From Cognataquiflexum nitidum (GTDB taxonomy: Bacteria > Bacteroidota > Bacteroidia > Cytophagales > Cyclobacteriaceae): a stretch of 64,000 nucleotides of DNA. The position numbers and the translations under genes were made by a program. This document shows, piece after piece, positions 1 to 7,626 of the stretch (position 1 is the first letter of the stretch; each line of letters opens with the position of its first letter). The stretch spans positions 1 to 64,000 of the forward strand of contig NZ_JAKZAM010000004.1 in NCBI RefSeq assembly GCF_022538055.1. Reading direction: 5' to 3'. The notes beneath the pieces are model-generated. The model had not been told where the DNA came from and made no database searches. It saw only the letters and a list, made by a program, of their open reading frames with translations.

Positions 1-188
1 TAGGTTCTTCTGTTTTCTTTGTTCCTATTGTGGTTTAATATTTCCCGCAGATACCGCAGACACCGCAGAAATGAAAGTCCTACTGCTTTTTGCTTTTCCC
101 AATCAATTCCTAATTGTTCACTACGATGCCTGACAAGGTTAGGCAATCGGTCGCAAATTGGCATTGATGATTTTTAATGTGGATCTTT

Positions 189-1415
189 TTAGGACCAGGA
201 TTCGGCAAGAAGCTGGAAGTGTTCATGGACAGGAAGGTCTATGTCCATGCGTATACCCTCAGGCACAGCTGAAGCTTGTGACTTACTTGTTTTTTTACCC
301 TTCAAATGGAAAATATCAGGTTGTTTGGATCCCTGTTCTACCAGCTTTAGGAGGATCGATTTCTTTCCATCCAGAGCCAGAAGCTTTTGATTAAGCGCCC
401 TAAACAGCTCAGGATCTATCATAGGGTCAACCTGTTCAGAGGTGAAAAGAATGTTTTCGAGCCATTGGTCGAAATCCAGTTTTTTTCCGGCTACATGAAT
501 CTTGTGGGTAATCTTTTGGTCGTGAAACAGCCCTGTGGTATTCACCTTTTTGAGCGCTTTTTCCAAATTCCTGCAGGAGTTTTGTAACTGAAAATGGTTG
601 ATCGCCCGAAGCATCATCTGTGGAGCCCACTGATTGATCAGCTCATCTTTACTGTCAAGAAAGTTTTTGAATGCAGACAGTGTAGGTCTACCATTATCTA
701 TCTCCTGTTCGATGTTTTTAATCCATTCATTCATAATGCGGCCGATTTTTTTAGGATTCATTTCTACATCCTGTCCCGTTTCCAAAGCAGATAACCTTGC
801 CAGGCCTCTGACACGAAACTTCCACAGCCAATGCATCCATGTTTCCACAAAAGTAAGTGGCGGGTTATCCATCAGTCCTTCCTTCCACTTGCACATTTTA
901 AAATCCAAAGATGCCTGCAAATCATACTCCGGCTGGGCGGTTAGCGCATCGGGAATGGCTATTCTGTAAGTATTTCTTTCCAATAGATTCTCAATCAATT
1001 CCCCACTGATATATACCTGAATGCCCTCCCGATTGGTACTACAAAATGCCAGATCCTTTCCCTGAAGCAAGGGGGAGCTGGCAAACAAATGTACTTCTAA
1101 GGCCTTTTTACTTGACCGCAAAACCTTGGACCATTTGAACTGTAATTTCTGTACTATATCTACCACCTTCACCTTGACCTGTGTTTGAAAATATTGCTCG
1201 TCACTGATGTCTTTCAAATAAGCATTCTCCTCATCCAGTGTATGGGGATCATACCAGGGTAATTTCGACAAGGGAATCAGGGTGTTTTTTACCCTTTCAT
1301 ATTCCGCTTCATCGGAGATATAGTATGCTGCTTCAATGGAATCTGGGTTTTCTTCATCAGGCCAGTTCATTACATACATTTGGTTAGGATGGTAGAGTCT
1401 AAATTGGTAGCGCAT
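189..1415 (-). CDS. hypothetical protein, 408 aa
   Basis: I do not recognise this family. The protein is soluble, with no signal peptide or membrane segment. The middle part (about residues 170-290) is rich in Trp, Lys and Asn and looks helical. The C-terminus is Lys/Ser-rich and ends in a hydrophobic stretch. The ATG at 1415 lies 28 nt beyond a TACTATTG box (1444-1451 on the minus strand). That box is itself 28 nt from the palindrome at 1480-1491, so the gene appears to be transcribed divergently from the 1549 gene out of one shared regulatory site. The long open frame and the promoter geometry support a real gene. Function is unknown. Confidence 0.75.
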   Translation of the reverse strand: MRYQFRLYHPNQMYVMNWPDEENPDSIEAAYYISDEAEYERVKNTLIPLSKLPWYDPHTLDEENAYLKDISDEQYFQTQVKVKVVDIVQKLQFKWSKVLRSSKKALEVHLFASSPLLQGKDLAFCSTNREGIQVYISGELIENLLERNTYRIAIPDALTAQPEYDLQASLDFKMCKWKEGLMDNPPLTFVETWMHWLWKFRVRGLARLSALETGQDVEMNPKKIGRIMNEWIKNIEQEIDNGRPTLSAFKNFLDSKDELINQWAPQMMLRAINHFQLQNSCRNLEKALKKVNTTGLFHDQKITHKIHVAGKKLDFDQWLENILFTSEQVDPMIDPELFRALNQKLLALDGKKSILLKLVEQGSKQPDIFHLKGKKTSKSQASAVPEGIRMDIDLPVHEHFQLLAESWS

Positions 1416-1443
1416 TTTATAGAGGGTTTGAATAAGAATCCTA

Positions 1444-1527
1444 CAATAGTACGGGCAAAAGATACCTGCTCAGACAAACTGCAAGCTTGCAAATCCAATG
1501 CTGCCTTAGTGCTTGCTTTTAGATTTG
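1444..1527. promoter_or_regulatory. divergent promoter around palindrome TGCAAGCTTGCA
   Basis: A perfect 12-bp palindrome, TGCAAGCTTGCA, lies at 1480-1491. On the + strand a TAGATTTG box (1520-1527) follows after exactly 28 nt, and ATG 1549 comes 21 nt later. On the minus strand TACTATTG (1451-1444) follows after exactly 28 nt, and ATG 1415 comes 28 nt later. Both boxes fit the Bacteroidota -7 consensus TAnnTTTG, the second with one mismatch. No TTTG/TTG -33 element stands 19-21 nt upstream, so the palindrome may be an activator site. The boxes are read directly; the activator role is inferred. Confidence 0.6.
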
Positions 1528-1548
1528 TACAGAAAACACATAGGTGAT

Positions 1549-1974
1549 ATGGACAGAGAATTCTATTTTGATTTCAAAGACTTGTCTATTGATGATCAAT
1601 TGTTTTTGTGCAGTTATTTTGGTGTAGAAAATATCTGGCCTGTGCTGTCAGAGATAATCGCCTGTCCCAAAGAACTAAAAAACTTACTCGATAAGGAGGA
1701 ATACCGTAAAGTGGACATGCTTTCCTATCTAGCGGCATTGCTGGCACATCATGCTGCGATTGTTTTCACCTATGAATCACCCAAAAAGGGGGAAAAGGAA
1801 CCTTTCAGGGAAGTTTTGCTGGACATGGAAGTACTATTCCCTTTCGAAATTCACTGGTTTGAAGGTTTGGATAATCCTCCCTCTGACGGGGTCTGCCTCA
1901 TTCGTCTCATTGACCAATACGATCTCCTTAGGCTTGCCCCACTTTTTCAGCTTTATAATTTCTTCGAAGATTAA
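1549..1974 (+). CDS. hypothetical protein, 141 aa
   Basis: This is a small acidic soluble protein with many Phe, Leu, Asp and Glu residues and no recognised motif. A longer open frame reaches a TTG at 1513. I chose ATG 1549 because the predicted -7 box TAGATTTG occupies 1520-1527, so the TTG would lie upstream of the transcript. The ATG sits 21 nt past that box, as at the other palindrome-driven genes. It is transcribed divergently from the 408-aa gene on the minus strand. Function is unknown. The size and acidity would fit an immunity-type or accessory protein, but nothing shows this. Confidence 0.65.
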   Translation: MDREFYFDFKDLSIDDQLFLCSYFGVENIWPVLSEIIACPKELKNLLDKEEYRKVDMLSYLAALLAHHAAIVFTYESPKKGEKEPFREVLLDMEVLFPFEIHWFEGLDNPPSDGVCLIRLIDQYDLLRLAPLFQLYNFFED

Positions 1975-2183
1975 ATGTTTAAAGAATATAGGCGGTTTTT
2001 TAGGGTCAAAAGACCTTTCAAAACCAAAGGTCAAAAAGCCTTGACTGCCTCATAGTTTTACTTTTTGTGGCTTGACCTGCTACGCAAAAGCAGGCTTCAA
2101 TTTCTTCAAAAGAGCATGTAGGCTATAGGTTAGCACATCGGCCATTCAGCTCCAAAGCAGGCAGCACAGCCGGCTTCCAAATC

Positions 2184-2231
2184 TGCAAGCTTGCAAATCC
2201 ACAAGCCTTGCCTCTTTCTTTTTCAACTTTG
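2184..2231 (+). promoter_or_regulatory. palindrome TGCAAGCTTGCA plus -7-like box
   Basis: The palindrome at 2184-2195 is followed after 28 nt by CAACTTTG (2224-2231), one mismatch from TAnnTTTG. ATG 2255 is 23 nt further on. This is the same geometry as at 1480, 4708, 26464 and 33251. The rest of the 280-nt gap between 1974 and 2255 shows no gene. Confidence 0.55.
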
Positions 2232-2254
2232 CATCCTGAAAAGACAATAGGCGT

Positions 2255-3133
2255 ATGGACAAAACAACAGCTTTCAGATTGCCCCGATACACACTTGACA
2301 AGGACTGGGACGGTACAGGCCGATTTTATATCCTAAATGACAATTGCCTGCTGATGCTTAGGTCTGATGGTGACCCATTCCCTCCTTATCCTAAGGAAGC
2401 AGCAGAGATCCTTCTGGAGGATATCAATGAAATTCTCTCACAAAAGGTGTTTATCAATGAAGGAGAAAAACAAAGGGCACTGACACCAAAGGAAGTCAGC
2501 AGGCACGTCAAATTCAGAATAATCCGACAAGAGCAGCAGCTGATGAGTTTTTGTGTAAGGCTGGAAGAAATGATTGCCAACCCCGAGCCGGAAACGGAAA
2601 AAATCGCAGACCTCAAACTGGAGGAGCGCATACAATGGGACCTACTATACAGGATGAGCCCTGATCCACATGTCAAAATGGACCAACTCCAAGCCTGCTA
2701 TGAAGCCATACATTGGCTCGGTGCAGACTGGAAAGACCTAATGGCCAACTATGCGTCTGATATGGAAGAAATGAGGGAAATGGATATCCCCTTTGTAGCA
2801 GCATCACTGACACAGAGACTACAGCAAGAGGTGGATTCCATGACCCTGCCTGAGAAATTGGCAGTGGCGTTTCTTTATGGGTTTTTTCATGGATTCAGTA
2901 TTACCATTCCCATCCTTTGGGTCAGGGGCAAGATCAGTGTTGATGCTTTTGAGGATGCATGCAACTCCCTCTTGATGGAATTTTCCCAGGAAGAATTGAT
3001 CAAGATGAAAAACGAGGGGGGTGATTTTGTGTCAAAAAGGCTGGCTTTCCTAAAGAGGTTTTTGGAAGAAAAGGCACATACTGAGGATTCACCCACAGGG
3101 ATAGTTCCTGATTTTGACCCAAGTCACGATTGA
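2255..3133 (+). CDS. hypothetical protein, 292 aa
   Basis: This soluble protein belongs to no family I recognise. It has an N-terminal beta-rich part (about residues 1-45), then long amphipathic helices rich in Glu, Lys and Gln (about 50-130), and a hydrophobic segment around residues 205-225 that could be a buried helix or one weak membrane pass. The start ATG is 23 nt after a -7-like box of the palindrome-type promoter. Four further + strand genes follow (3260, 3647, 4117, 4779), suggesting an accessory gene cluster. The function cannot be assigned from the sequence. Confidence 0.75.
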   Translation: MDKTTAFRLPRYTLDKDWDGTGRFYILNDNCLLMLRSDGDPFPPYPKEAAEILLEDINEILSQKVFINEGEKQRALTPKEVSRHVKFRIIRQEQQLMSFCVRLEEMIANPEPETEKIADLKLEERIQWDLLYRMSPDPHVKMDQLQACYEAIHWLGADWKDLMANYASDMEEMREMDIPFVAASLTQRLQQEVDSMTLPEKLAVAFLYGFFHGFSITIPILWVRGKISVDAFEDACNSLLMEFSQEELIKMKNEGGDFVSKRLAFLKRFLEEKAHTEDSPTGIVPDFDPSHD

Positions 3134-3259
3134 CTCGGAGAAATCTCTCACCATACAGATACTACTTGGAACCCTAAAAACCCCTCCTTCCAAGACACAG
3201 ATCAGCCGGAGTCCGGTTCCAAAATTCAAGAAAACGTCAACTCTATACAGAATAACACT

Positions 3260-3469
3260 ATGGATATCTACACCCCGCCCGGCCAAAAAGTAAGGTATAT
3301 CAACAGGCACGGCCATGATTCAGAAAGGGAATTTGCCAATCTTCACCTGCAGGAAGGGGCAGTCTACACCCTCCTTCGCTCCAAGCTTTTCAAGTTCCGG
3401 ACAGAAATATACCTAGAGGAATTTCCCGAAATGCCCTTCAATTCTGTGATGTTTGAAAATGTCAAATGA
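3260..3469 (+). CDS. small hypothetical protein, 69 aa
   Basis: This is a short basic protein with a likely all-beta, SH3-like layout: alternating hydrophobic residues, a Gly/His turn near residues 16-20, and a C-terminal motif around PEMPFNSVMFENVK. I recall similar small proteins as orphans in Bacteroidota accessory regions, but I cannot attach a function. It lies 126 nt downstream of the 292-aa gene in the same direction, with no separate palindrome promoter, so it may be co-transcribed. Confidence 0.6.
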   Translation: MDIYTPPGQKVRYINRHGHDSEREFANLHLQEGAVYTLLRSKLFKFRTEIYLEEFPEMPFNSVMFENVK

Positions 3470-3646
3470 TACCAACCTATTAATGTAAAAAGGCAATACC
3501 ATGACCCGGTTTTTCTTAAACATTTCTCTCAGGTGTTTGGCCGGAAACTGAAAAAAAAGCATCTTGGTATTACTTGGCCAAGACAGTATTCCGGAAGTAT
3601 AAGGCATCTTGAAACCCACCTAAGGGGAATGAAAAATCAATAACAA

Positions 3647-4039
3647 ATGGAAACCATAACCAAACCCCAGGTCGATGTAGACCAGGAGCTTCTCGAATCT
3701 GCAAAAACCAGTGTCCAAGAAGAAAATCAGGTGATCGTCCACGTCAGTGTAAGCATCTCCTTTCCCCCCTTGGGCATGCGCATCTGGCCCTCTACCTTCC
3801 TGATTCCAAGGGATGGAAGCCCACAGGCCAAACTGCTCCATGTGGAAGGGATCAGCAAAGCCCCACAATGGACCATTGTCTCAGGCAGGAGGTATTCTTT
3901 TACCTTGATTTTTGAGGGATTGTCCAAGGATTGTCAGGTTTTTGACCTGGAAGAAGATATTCCCTCTCCCTCCAGGTTTCAGTACAATGGAATCATCCGT
4001 AACCAATCGGATGTGTACCGACTCCATCTTAGAGAATAA
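3647..4039 (+). CDS. hypothetical protein, 130 aa
   Basis: The protein is unrecognised. It is beta-rich, with an N-terminal acidic helix (about residues 1-28), then strands and proline turns (VSISFPPLGMRIWPSTFLIP), and a final basic stretch ending RLHLRE. The layout resembles an immunoglobulin-like sandwich. No signal peptide is visible. It lies in the same-strand run of unknown genes between 2255 and 5759. The 177-nt gap before it contains the inverted repeat CTTGGCCAAG (3573-3582) but no convincing promoter. Confidence 0.6.
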   Translation: METITKPQVDVDQELLESAKTSVQEENQVIVHVSVSISFPPLGMRIWPSTFLIPRDGSPQAKLLHVEGISKAPQWTIVSGRRYSFTLIFEGLSKDCQVFDLEEDIPSPSRFQYNGIIRNQSDVYRLHLRE

Positions 4040-4116
4040 GCCCCTGTCACAAGCACCTTGACCAGACAGGATAGCTAAGACCAACAATACAAAAACTTAA
4101 TACCCCTCCCATTCTT

Positions 4117-4680
4117 ATGCCCACATTCAAAATCACCATGACTCCGCAAGGTGGAGACGAACCTCAGGTAAGGCTGTTCAATGCGAGAAACATGCGCTCA
4201 ATGGAATTTATAGCCCCGCATCTCTATTCTGATTGTACCATAATCCAAATCGAAGAAGAACCGGATATTTTTGACAAGCAGGTCATCAGTGCGACGCTGG
4301 CCTGCGGCAGGACTGTGCATTTGCTGGGATTCCGGTTCCATCTCACCTATAGCAACCTCATCGAAGGCGAACCCGATAAGTATTGGAATGAATCGATCCT
4401 GTCCGAACTGGAACAAAAATACCGGGAGAATTATATGCCCACCCATATCCGTAGGCCTTCGGAAGACAGTATTCAATATGGCTTGCCCGTCTTTTATGGA
4501 GAAGCCGAATGGGCTTGCTACCGGGGAATGTCCGCAGCAGAAAAAAGTTCTGAATTGCGGGTGATCTGGTTTATGGATAGCATTGACCCGGGACTCACTG
4601 TCATGGCTATGCTGCTGCAATCTCTCGAGGGTCTCGATTGGGAAAAATATGCGCAGAGATATGACCCCGGTGATCTTTGA
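4117..4680 (+). CDS. hypothetical protein, 187 aa
   Basis: This is an unrecognised soluble protein with mixed alpha/beta character, beginning MPTFKITMTPQGG. The Trp/Tyr-rich central part includes EAEWACYRGMS (about residues 128-138), followed by a C-terminal segment that looks helical. It ends 27 nt before the next palindrome (4708), so the metallopeptidase gene downstream probably has its own promoter. No catalytic motif is evident. Confidence 0.65.
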   Translation: MPTFKITMTPQGGDEPQVRLFNARNMRSMEFIAPHLYSDCTIIQIEEEPDIFDKQVISATLACGRTVHLLGFRFHLTYSNLIEGEPDKYWNESILSELEQKYRENYMPTHIRRPSEDSIQYGLPVFYGEAEWACYRGMSAAEKSSELRVIWFMDSIDPGLTVMAMLLQSLEGLDWEKYAQRYDPGDL

Positions 4681-4707
4681 TCCCATAGCTGTCCCTTTTC
4701 CATCATC

Positions 4708-4755
4708 TGCAAGCTTGCATTTATCCCCTGAGGGGCGGCTTTATATCTACCTTGC
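4708..4755 (+). promoter_or_regulatory. palindrome TGCAAGCTTGCA plus weak -7-like box
   Basis: The palindrome at 4708-4719 is followed after 28 nt by TACCTTGC (4748-4755), the weakest -7 match of the set. ATG 4779 follows 23 nt later, the same distance as at 2255 and 26534. This geometry decides the start of the metallopeptidase gene: the alternative starts at 4752 (TTG) and 4761 (ATG) would overlap or abut the box. Confidence 0.5.
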
Positions 4756-4778
4756 CTTCAATGCTAAATATTGCTCCC

Positions 4779-5759
4779 ATGGAAATCCAATTTGACCTCA
4801 CTACAGAAGATCCCGAAATCGAACTCATGCAATCCTTTCCCGGCACGTATGATTGGGACTGTGAAGAAGGACCTTTTTTTGAGGAAGTACTCGAAGAAGT
4901 CCTTGTAAGCAGGGTTCAGGCCAAACTGCAGGAAATGACTCCCCTGCTTCAGGGAGTATCCATCCAAAGCCTGTCAGTGGGGGCGGATTTGTATGGGATG
5001 CAGGGTGTATTGGCACAGTGTATCTCCGAAAAAAATGAAGATGGGAGCTATTCTGTAGGGGTAATATATGGTCCCGATGTAATTCAGGAGCTGCTCAGCG
5101 CCCATTGGGATAGCAGCTACAGCATCAATCCCTACTATGACATGACCATCGTGCACGAGCTTCTGCACCTGGCTGACCAATCCGAACTTTCCCTCAAAAA
5201 TATAGGACATAATATCCCTGATCCGGTGATTCAGTTTTTTGGATGGATGCGAATGTGGCGGTCTGAAGGTCTGGCAGACCTGCCGGCCTTTAAGAGGGGA
5301 CTGAGGGGGCTGCAGGATCCATTGACGGTGAAGCAGCGGATCTCGGAGGCCTTCAAAACCTTGTCTGAGGTAGATTGGAAGTCATGTAGCGGGATGGGAG
5401 ATTATGAAGCGGTCTACGAGCCGCTATCCTTTATTCCCTATGAGGTAGGCCCTTATCTTCTGCATCAGGTGATCCTAGCCACTTCCGTCCCTGCGTCATC
5501 AGAAGCTGACAATCACCTTTCCGGGATGATCCCAATGCTACAATCCGGCCTGGGTATCGGTTTTGAAGCCTTTTGGCACCATATCATGAAGGATGGTCAG
5601 GGGCTTGTCGATGCCGGTCTACTGCAGGATATCCTGACGCGTCTCTTTGAGGCATCGGGGCTGCAGGCTTACCAAAGCAGTCCCGAGGATGAGGCTATGG
5701 CCGGGCCTATCCTAGAGATATATAAAAAACTCGCGGGAAGCATATATTCTGAAAAATAA
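4779..5759 (+). CDS. predicted HELLH zinc metallopeptidase-like protein, 326 aa
   Basis: HELLH at residues 126-130 is a classic HExxH zinc-binding, catalytic motif. About 33 residues later a second motif, SEGLADL (Glu about 163), could supply the third zinc ligand, as in gluzincins. No signal peptide is present, so the protein is likely cytoplasmic. The N-terminal 120 residues are acidic and unassigned, and the C-terminal half is helical. I chose ATG 4779 because it sits 23 nt after the predicted -7 box; ATG 4761 is the alternative. The peptidase call rests only on the motifs. It is the last gene before the defence island, and its substrate is unknown. Confidence 0.7.
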   Translation: MEIQFDLTTEDPEIELMQSFPGTYDWDCEEGPFFEEVLEEVLVSRVQAKLQEMTPLLQGVSIQSLSVGADLYGMQGVLAQCISEKNEDGSYSVGVIYGPDVIQELLSAHWDSSYSINPYYDMTIVHELLHLADQSELSLKNIGHNIPDPVIQFFGWMRMWRSEGLADLPAFKRGLRGLQDPLTVKQRISEAFKTLSEVDWKSCSGMGDYEAVYEPLSFIPYEVGPYLLHQVILATSVPASSEADNHLSGMIPMLQSGLGIGFEAFWHHIMKDGQGLVDAGLLQDILTRLFEASGLQAYQSSPEDEAMAGPILEIYKKLAGSIYSEK

Positions 5760-5887
5760 AAATAGATTTTTAATAACTATTTTATACATTAGTGATCAAA
5801 GAATAGTACTATGAACATGCCATGGGAAATAATTTACAATAAAATACATTTTATTTCAGTCTAGGCAAACGAATATTCTGAAAAATA
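5744..5887 (+). repeat. 15-bp direct repeat at the island border
   Basis: The 15-mer ATATTCTGAAAAATA occurs exactly at 5744-5758, overlapping the last codons of the metallopeptidase gene, and again at 5873-5887. The copies bracket a 114-nt AT-rich stretch with no gene. The site lies at the left edge of the defence island and could be an insertion or deletion scar. It could also be chance in AT-rich DNA. Confidence 0.4.
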
Positions 5888-5950
5888 CCCTGATCACGGT
5901 ATTTACAAAATAAAATATTGAACTTAACTTGTGGACATCAGATATCACCT

Positions 5951-7591
5951 ATGATTTATCCTTCCGAATTTCCATTAGATAATACCAATAGCGCTGAAAA
6001 AGCAGTGTATGATGCCTTGAAAAAAATTTCGGCAGATCAATTTGATGTGTACTTCGGAAGGAAGTTTGCTGCGATTGAAAGGGGGGAAAAAGTAGAGTAT
6101 GAAATTGATTTTTTGGTTGCTGATCTTAGAGGGGACAGACTAAATGCACTGATCTGTCTCGAAGTAAAGGGAGGTCAGATTATCTATGATGGCCGTATTG
6201 ACAAATGGAAACAGAATCACCACCACCTGGATGATCCCATCAAACAAGTAACAGGCAACATGCACAGTTTGGTAAAAAGATATGCGGACTTGGCATATCC
6301 GGTCCCATTTGGCTGGGGGCTTGTATTTCCTCATACGATCGTTCCTGACGCAAGCTCTTTCCCTACCGTTGCCAATCCTTTGCAGGTATTCGATACGCTT
6401 GGGGTGCAGATGATAGACAGGCAAATAGTGGATCTTTGTAACTGGATAAGAGAAAGGAACCCAAATAAAAGAGGTGCAGATAAAGGGGTCTACGAATCTT
6501 TCCAAAAATCCCTCTTCCAAAGTCTTGGAATTGTGATTCCGCTACATAAAAAATTTGACCTGCAGGAACAGCGATTTATCCAACTGACTGAAAAACAGTT
6601 GCTACTCCTTGATCTTGTAGCAGCCAATCAAAATATTTTGGTAAAAGGCCCCGCTGGTTCGGGGAAAACAGTCTTGGCAAGTACCTTGGCCAAGCGGTTT
6701 TATGAGGAAGGAAAGAAAGTACTTCTGCTCACCTTTAACCGGATTCTGGCCAATAATATCCGATACAACCTGCGACTTCCCCGGGATGAAAACCGCATCG
6801 AAGTGGCCACCTACCACAGCATCTGCAAGCGCAAGATAGATGAAGTAGACCCTGAATGGTGGGAAGCCCATTCCAAGGAAGACGACTTCTGGACTGAAGG
6901 TGCTGCATTCAAACTCGATGATGTACTATCCGGAACAGTACCGGAATTTGATGTGCTGATCATCGACGAAGGACAGGATTTTCAGGAACTTTGGTTTGAA
7001 AGTCTGGAAAGATTGCTAAAGCCAGAAGGAAGCTATTATGTTTTTATGGATGAGCATCAGAATATTTTCAATGCCTTCCGAAAAGTACCTGGGAATAGAA
7101 GTTTTTTTAATTTCCCATTGACGGAAAACTGCCGAAACACCAAAAAAATCATCGATTACCTGCAGCAAGTGGTAGAGGAGCGTACCCAGATCAATCAAAA
7201 GACGGATACCCCTGAGGGCGATGAGGTGAGGCAGGTCTTCTACAGAAATGATATAGAACAACTCAATCTGATCAAAGAAACCTGGCTGCATTTGGTGGAG
7301 CAAGAAGGCATCAGCCCTGACCGAATCGTCCTGATGTTCAATTCCCTTAAGAAAGACTCCTGCATCGGTAGTACCCGCAAGCTAGGAAAGTATCCCATCG
7401 AAGCTGTAGATAGACATGGACGGATGAATCCCAAAGCAGTGAACTACACGACCATCAATACCTTTAAAGGTTTGGAAGCTGATGTGGTCTTTATCATTGA
7501 TACGGATAAAGTGGAAAACCCCGATTATAAAGTGCTCTACACGCAGGCGAGTAGGGCAAAGTATTTATTGTGTGTGTTTATTAAACCGTGA
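5951..7591 (+). CDS. NERD-domain superfamily 1 helicase (UvrD/Rep-like)
   Basis: This 546-aa protein carries an N-terminal NERD nuclease-like domain (about residues 15-130): EIDF near residue 53 and EVKGG at 71-75 match the D...ExK core of PD-(D/E)XK nucleases. An SF1 helicase follows: Walker A GPAGSGKT at 233-240, Walker B IIDEGQDF, the NTFKGLEADVVFIID motif V region, and QASRAK motif VI. It should hydrolyse ATP on DNA and may cleave it. I chose ATG 5951 over an upstream TTG at 5918 because the NERD domain starts soon after it. It is the first gene of the island, followed by the methyltransferase 35 nt later. NERD helicases occur in defence contexts and elsewhere, so a defence role is inferred. 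Confidence 0.85.
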   Translation: MIYPSEFPLDNTNSAEKAVYDALKKISADQFDVYFGRKFAAIERGEKVEYEIDFLVADLRGDRLNALICLEVKGGQIIYDGRIDKWKQNHHHLDDPIKQVTGNMHSLVKRYADLAYPVPFGWGLVFPHTIVPDASSFPTVANPLQVFDTLGVQMIDRQIVDLCNWIRERNPNKRGADKGVYESFQKSLFQSLGIVIPLHKKFDLQEQRFIQLTEKQLLLLDLVAANQNILVKGPAGSGKTVLASTLAKRFYEEGKKVLLLTFNRILANNIRYNLRLPRDENRIEVATYHSICKRKIDEVDPEWWEAHSKEDDFWTEGAAFKLDDVLSGTVPEFDVLIIDEGQDFQELWFESLERLLKPEGSYYVFMDEHQNIFNAFRKVPGNRSFFNFPLTENCRNTKKIIDYLQQVVEERTQINQKTDTPEGDEVRQVFYRNDIEQLNLIKETWLHLVEQEGISPDRIVLMFNSLKKDSCIGSTRKLGKYPIEAVDRHGRMNPKAVNYTTINTFKGLEADVVFIIDTDKVENPDYKVLYTQASRAKYLLCVFIKP

Positions 7592-7626
7592 TTTCCTTTA
7601 AGATTTTGTAATAGAAAATTAACAAT

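Noticed and set aside
1..188. CCGCAGATACCGCAGACACCGCAG short repeats at the window start
   Set aside because: They are three imperfect units only; no gene or regulatory feature can be supported in these 188 bases.
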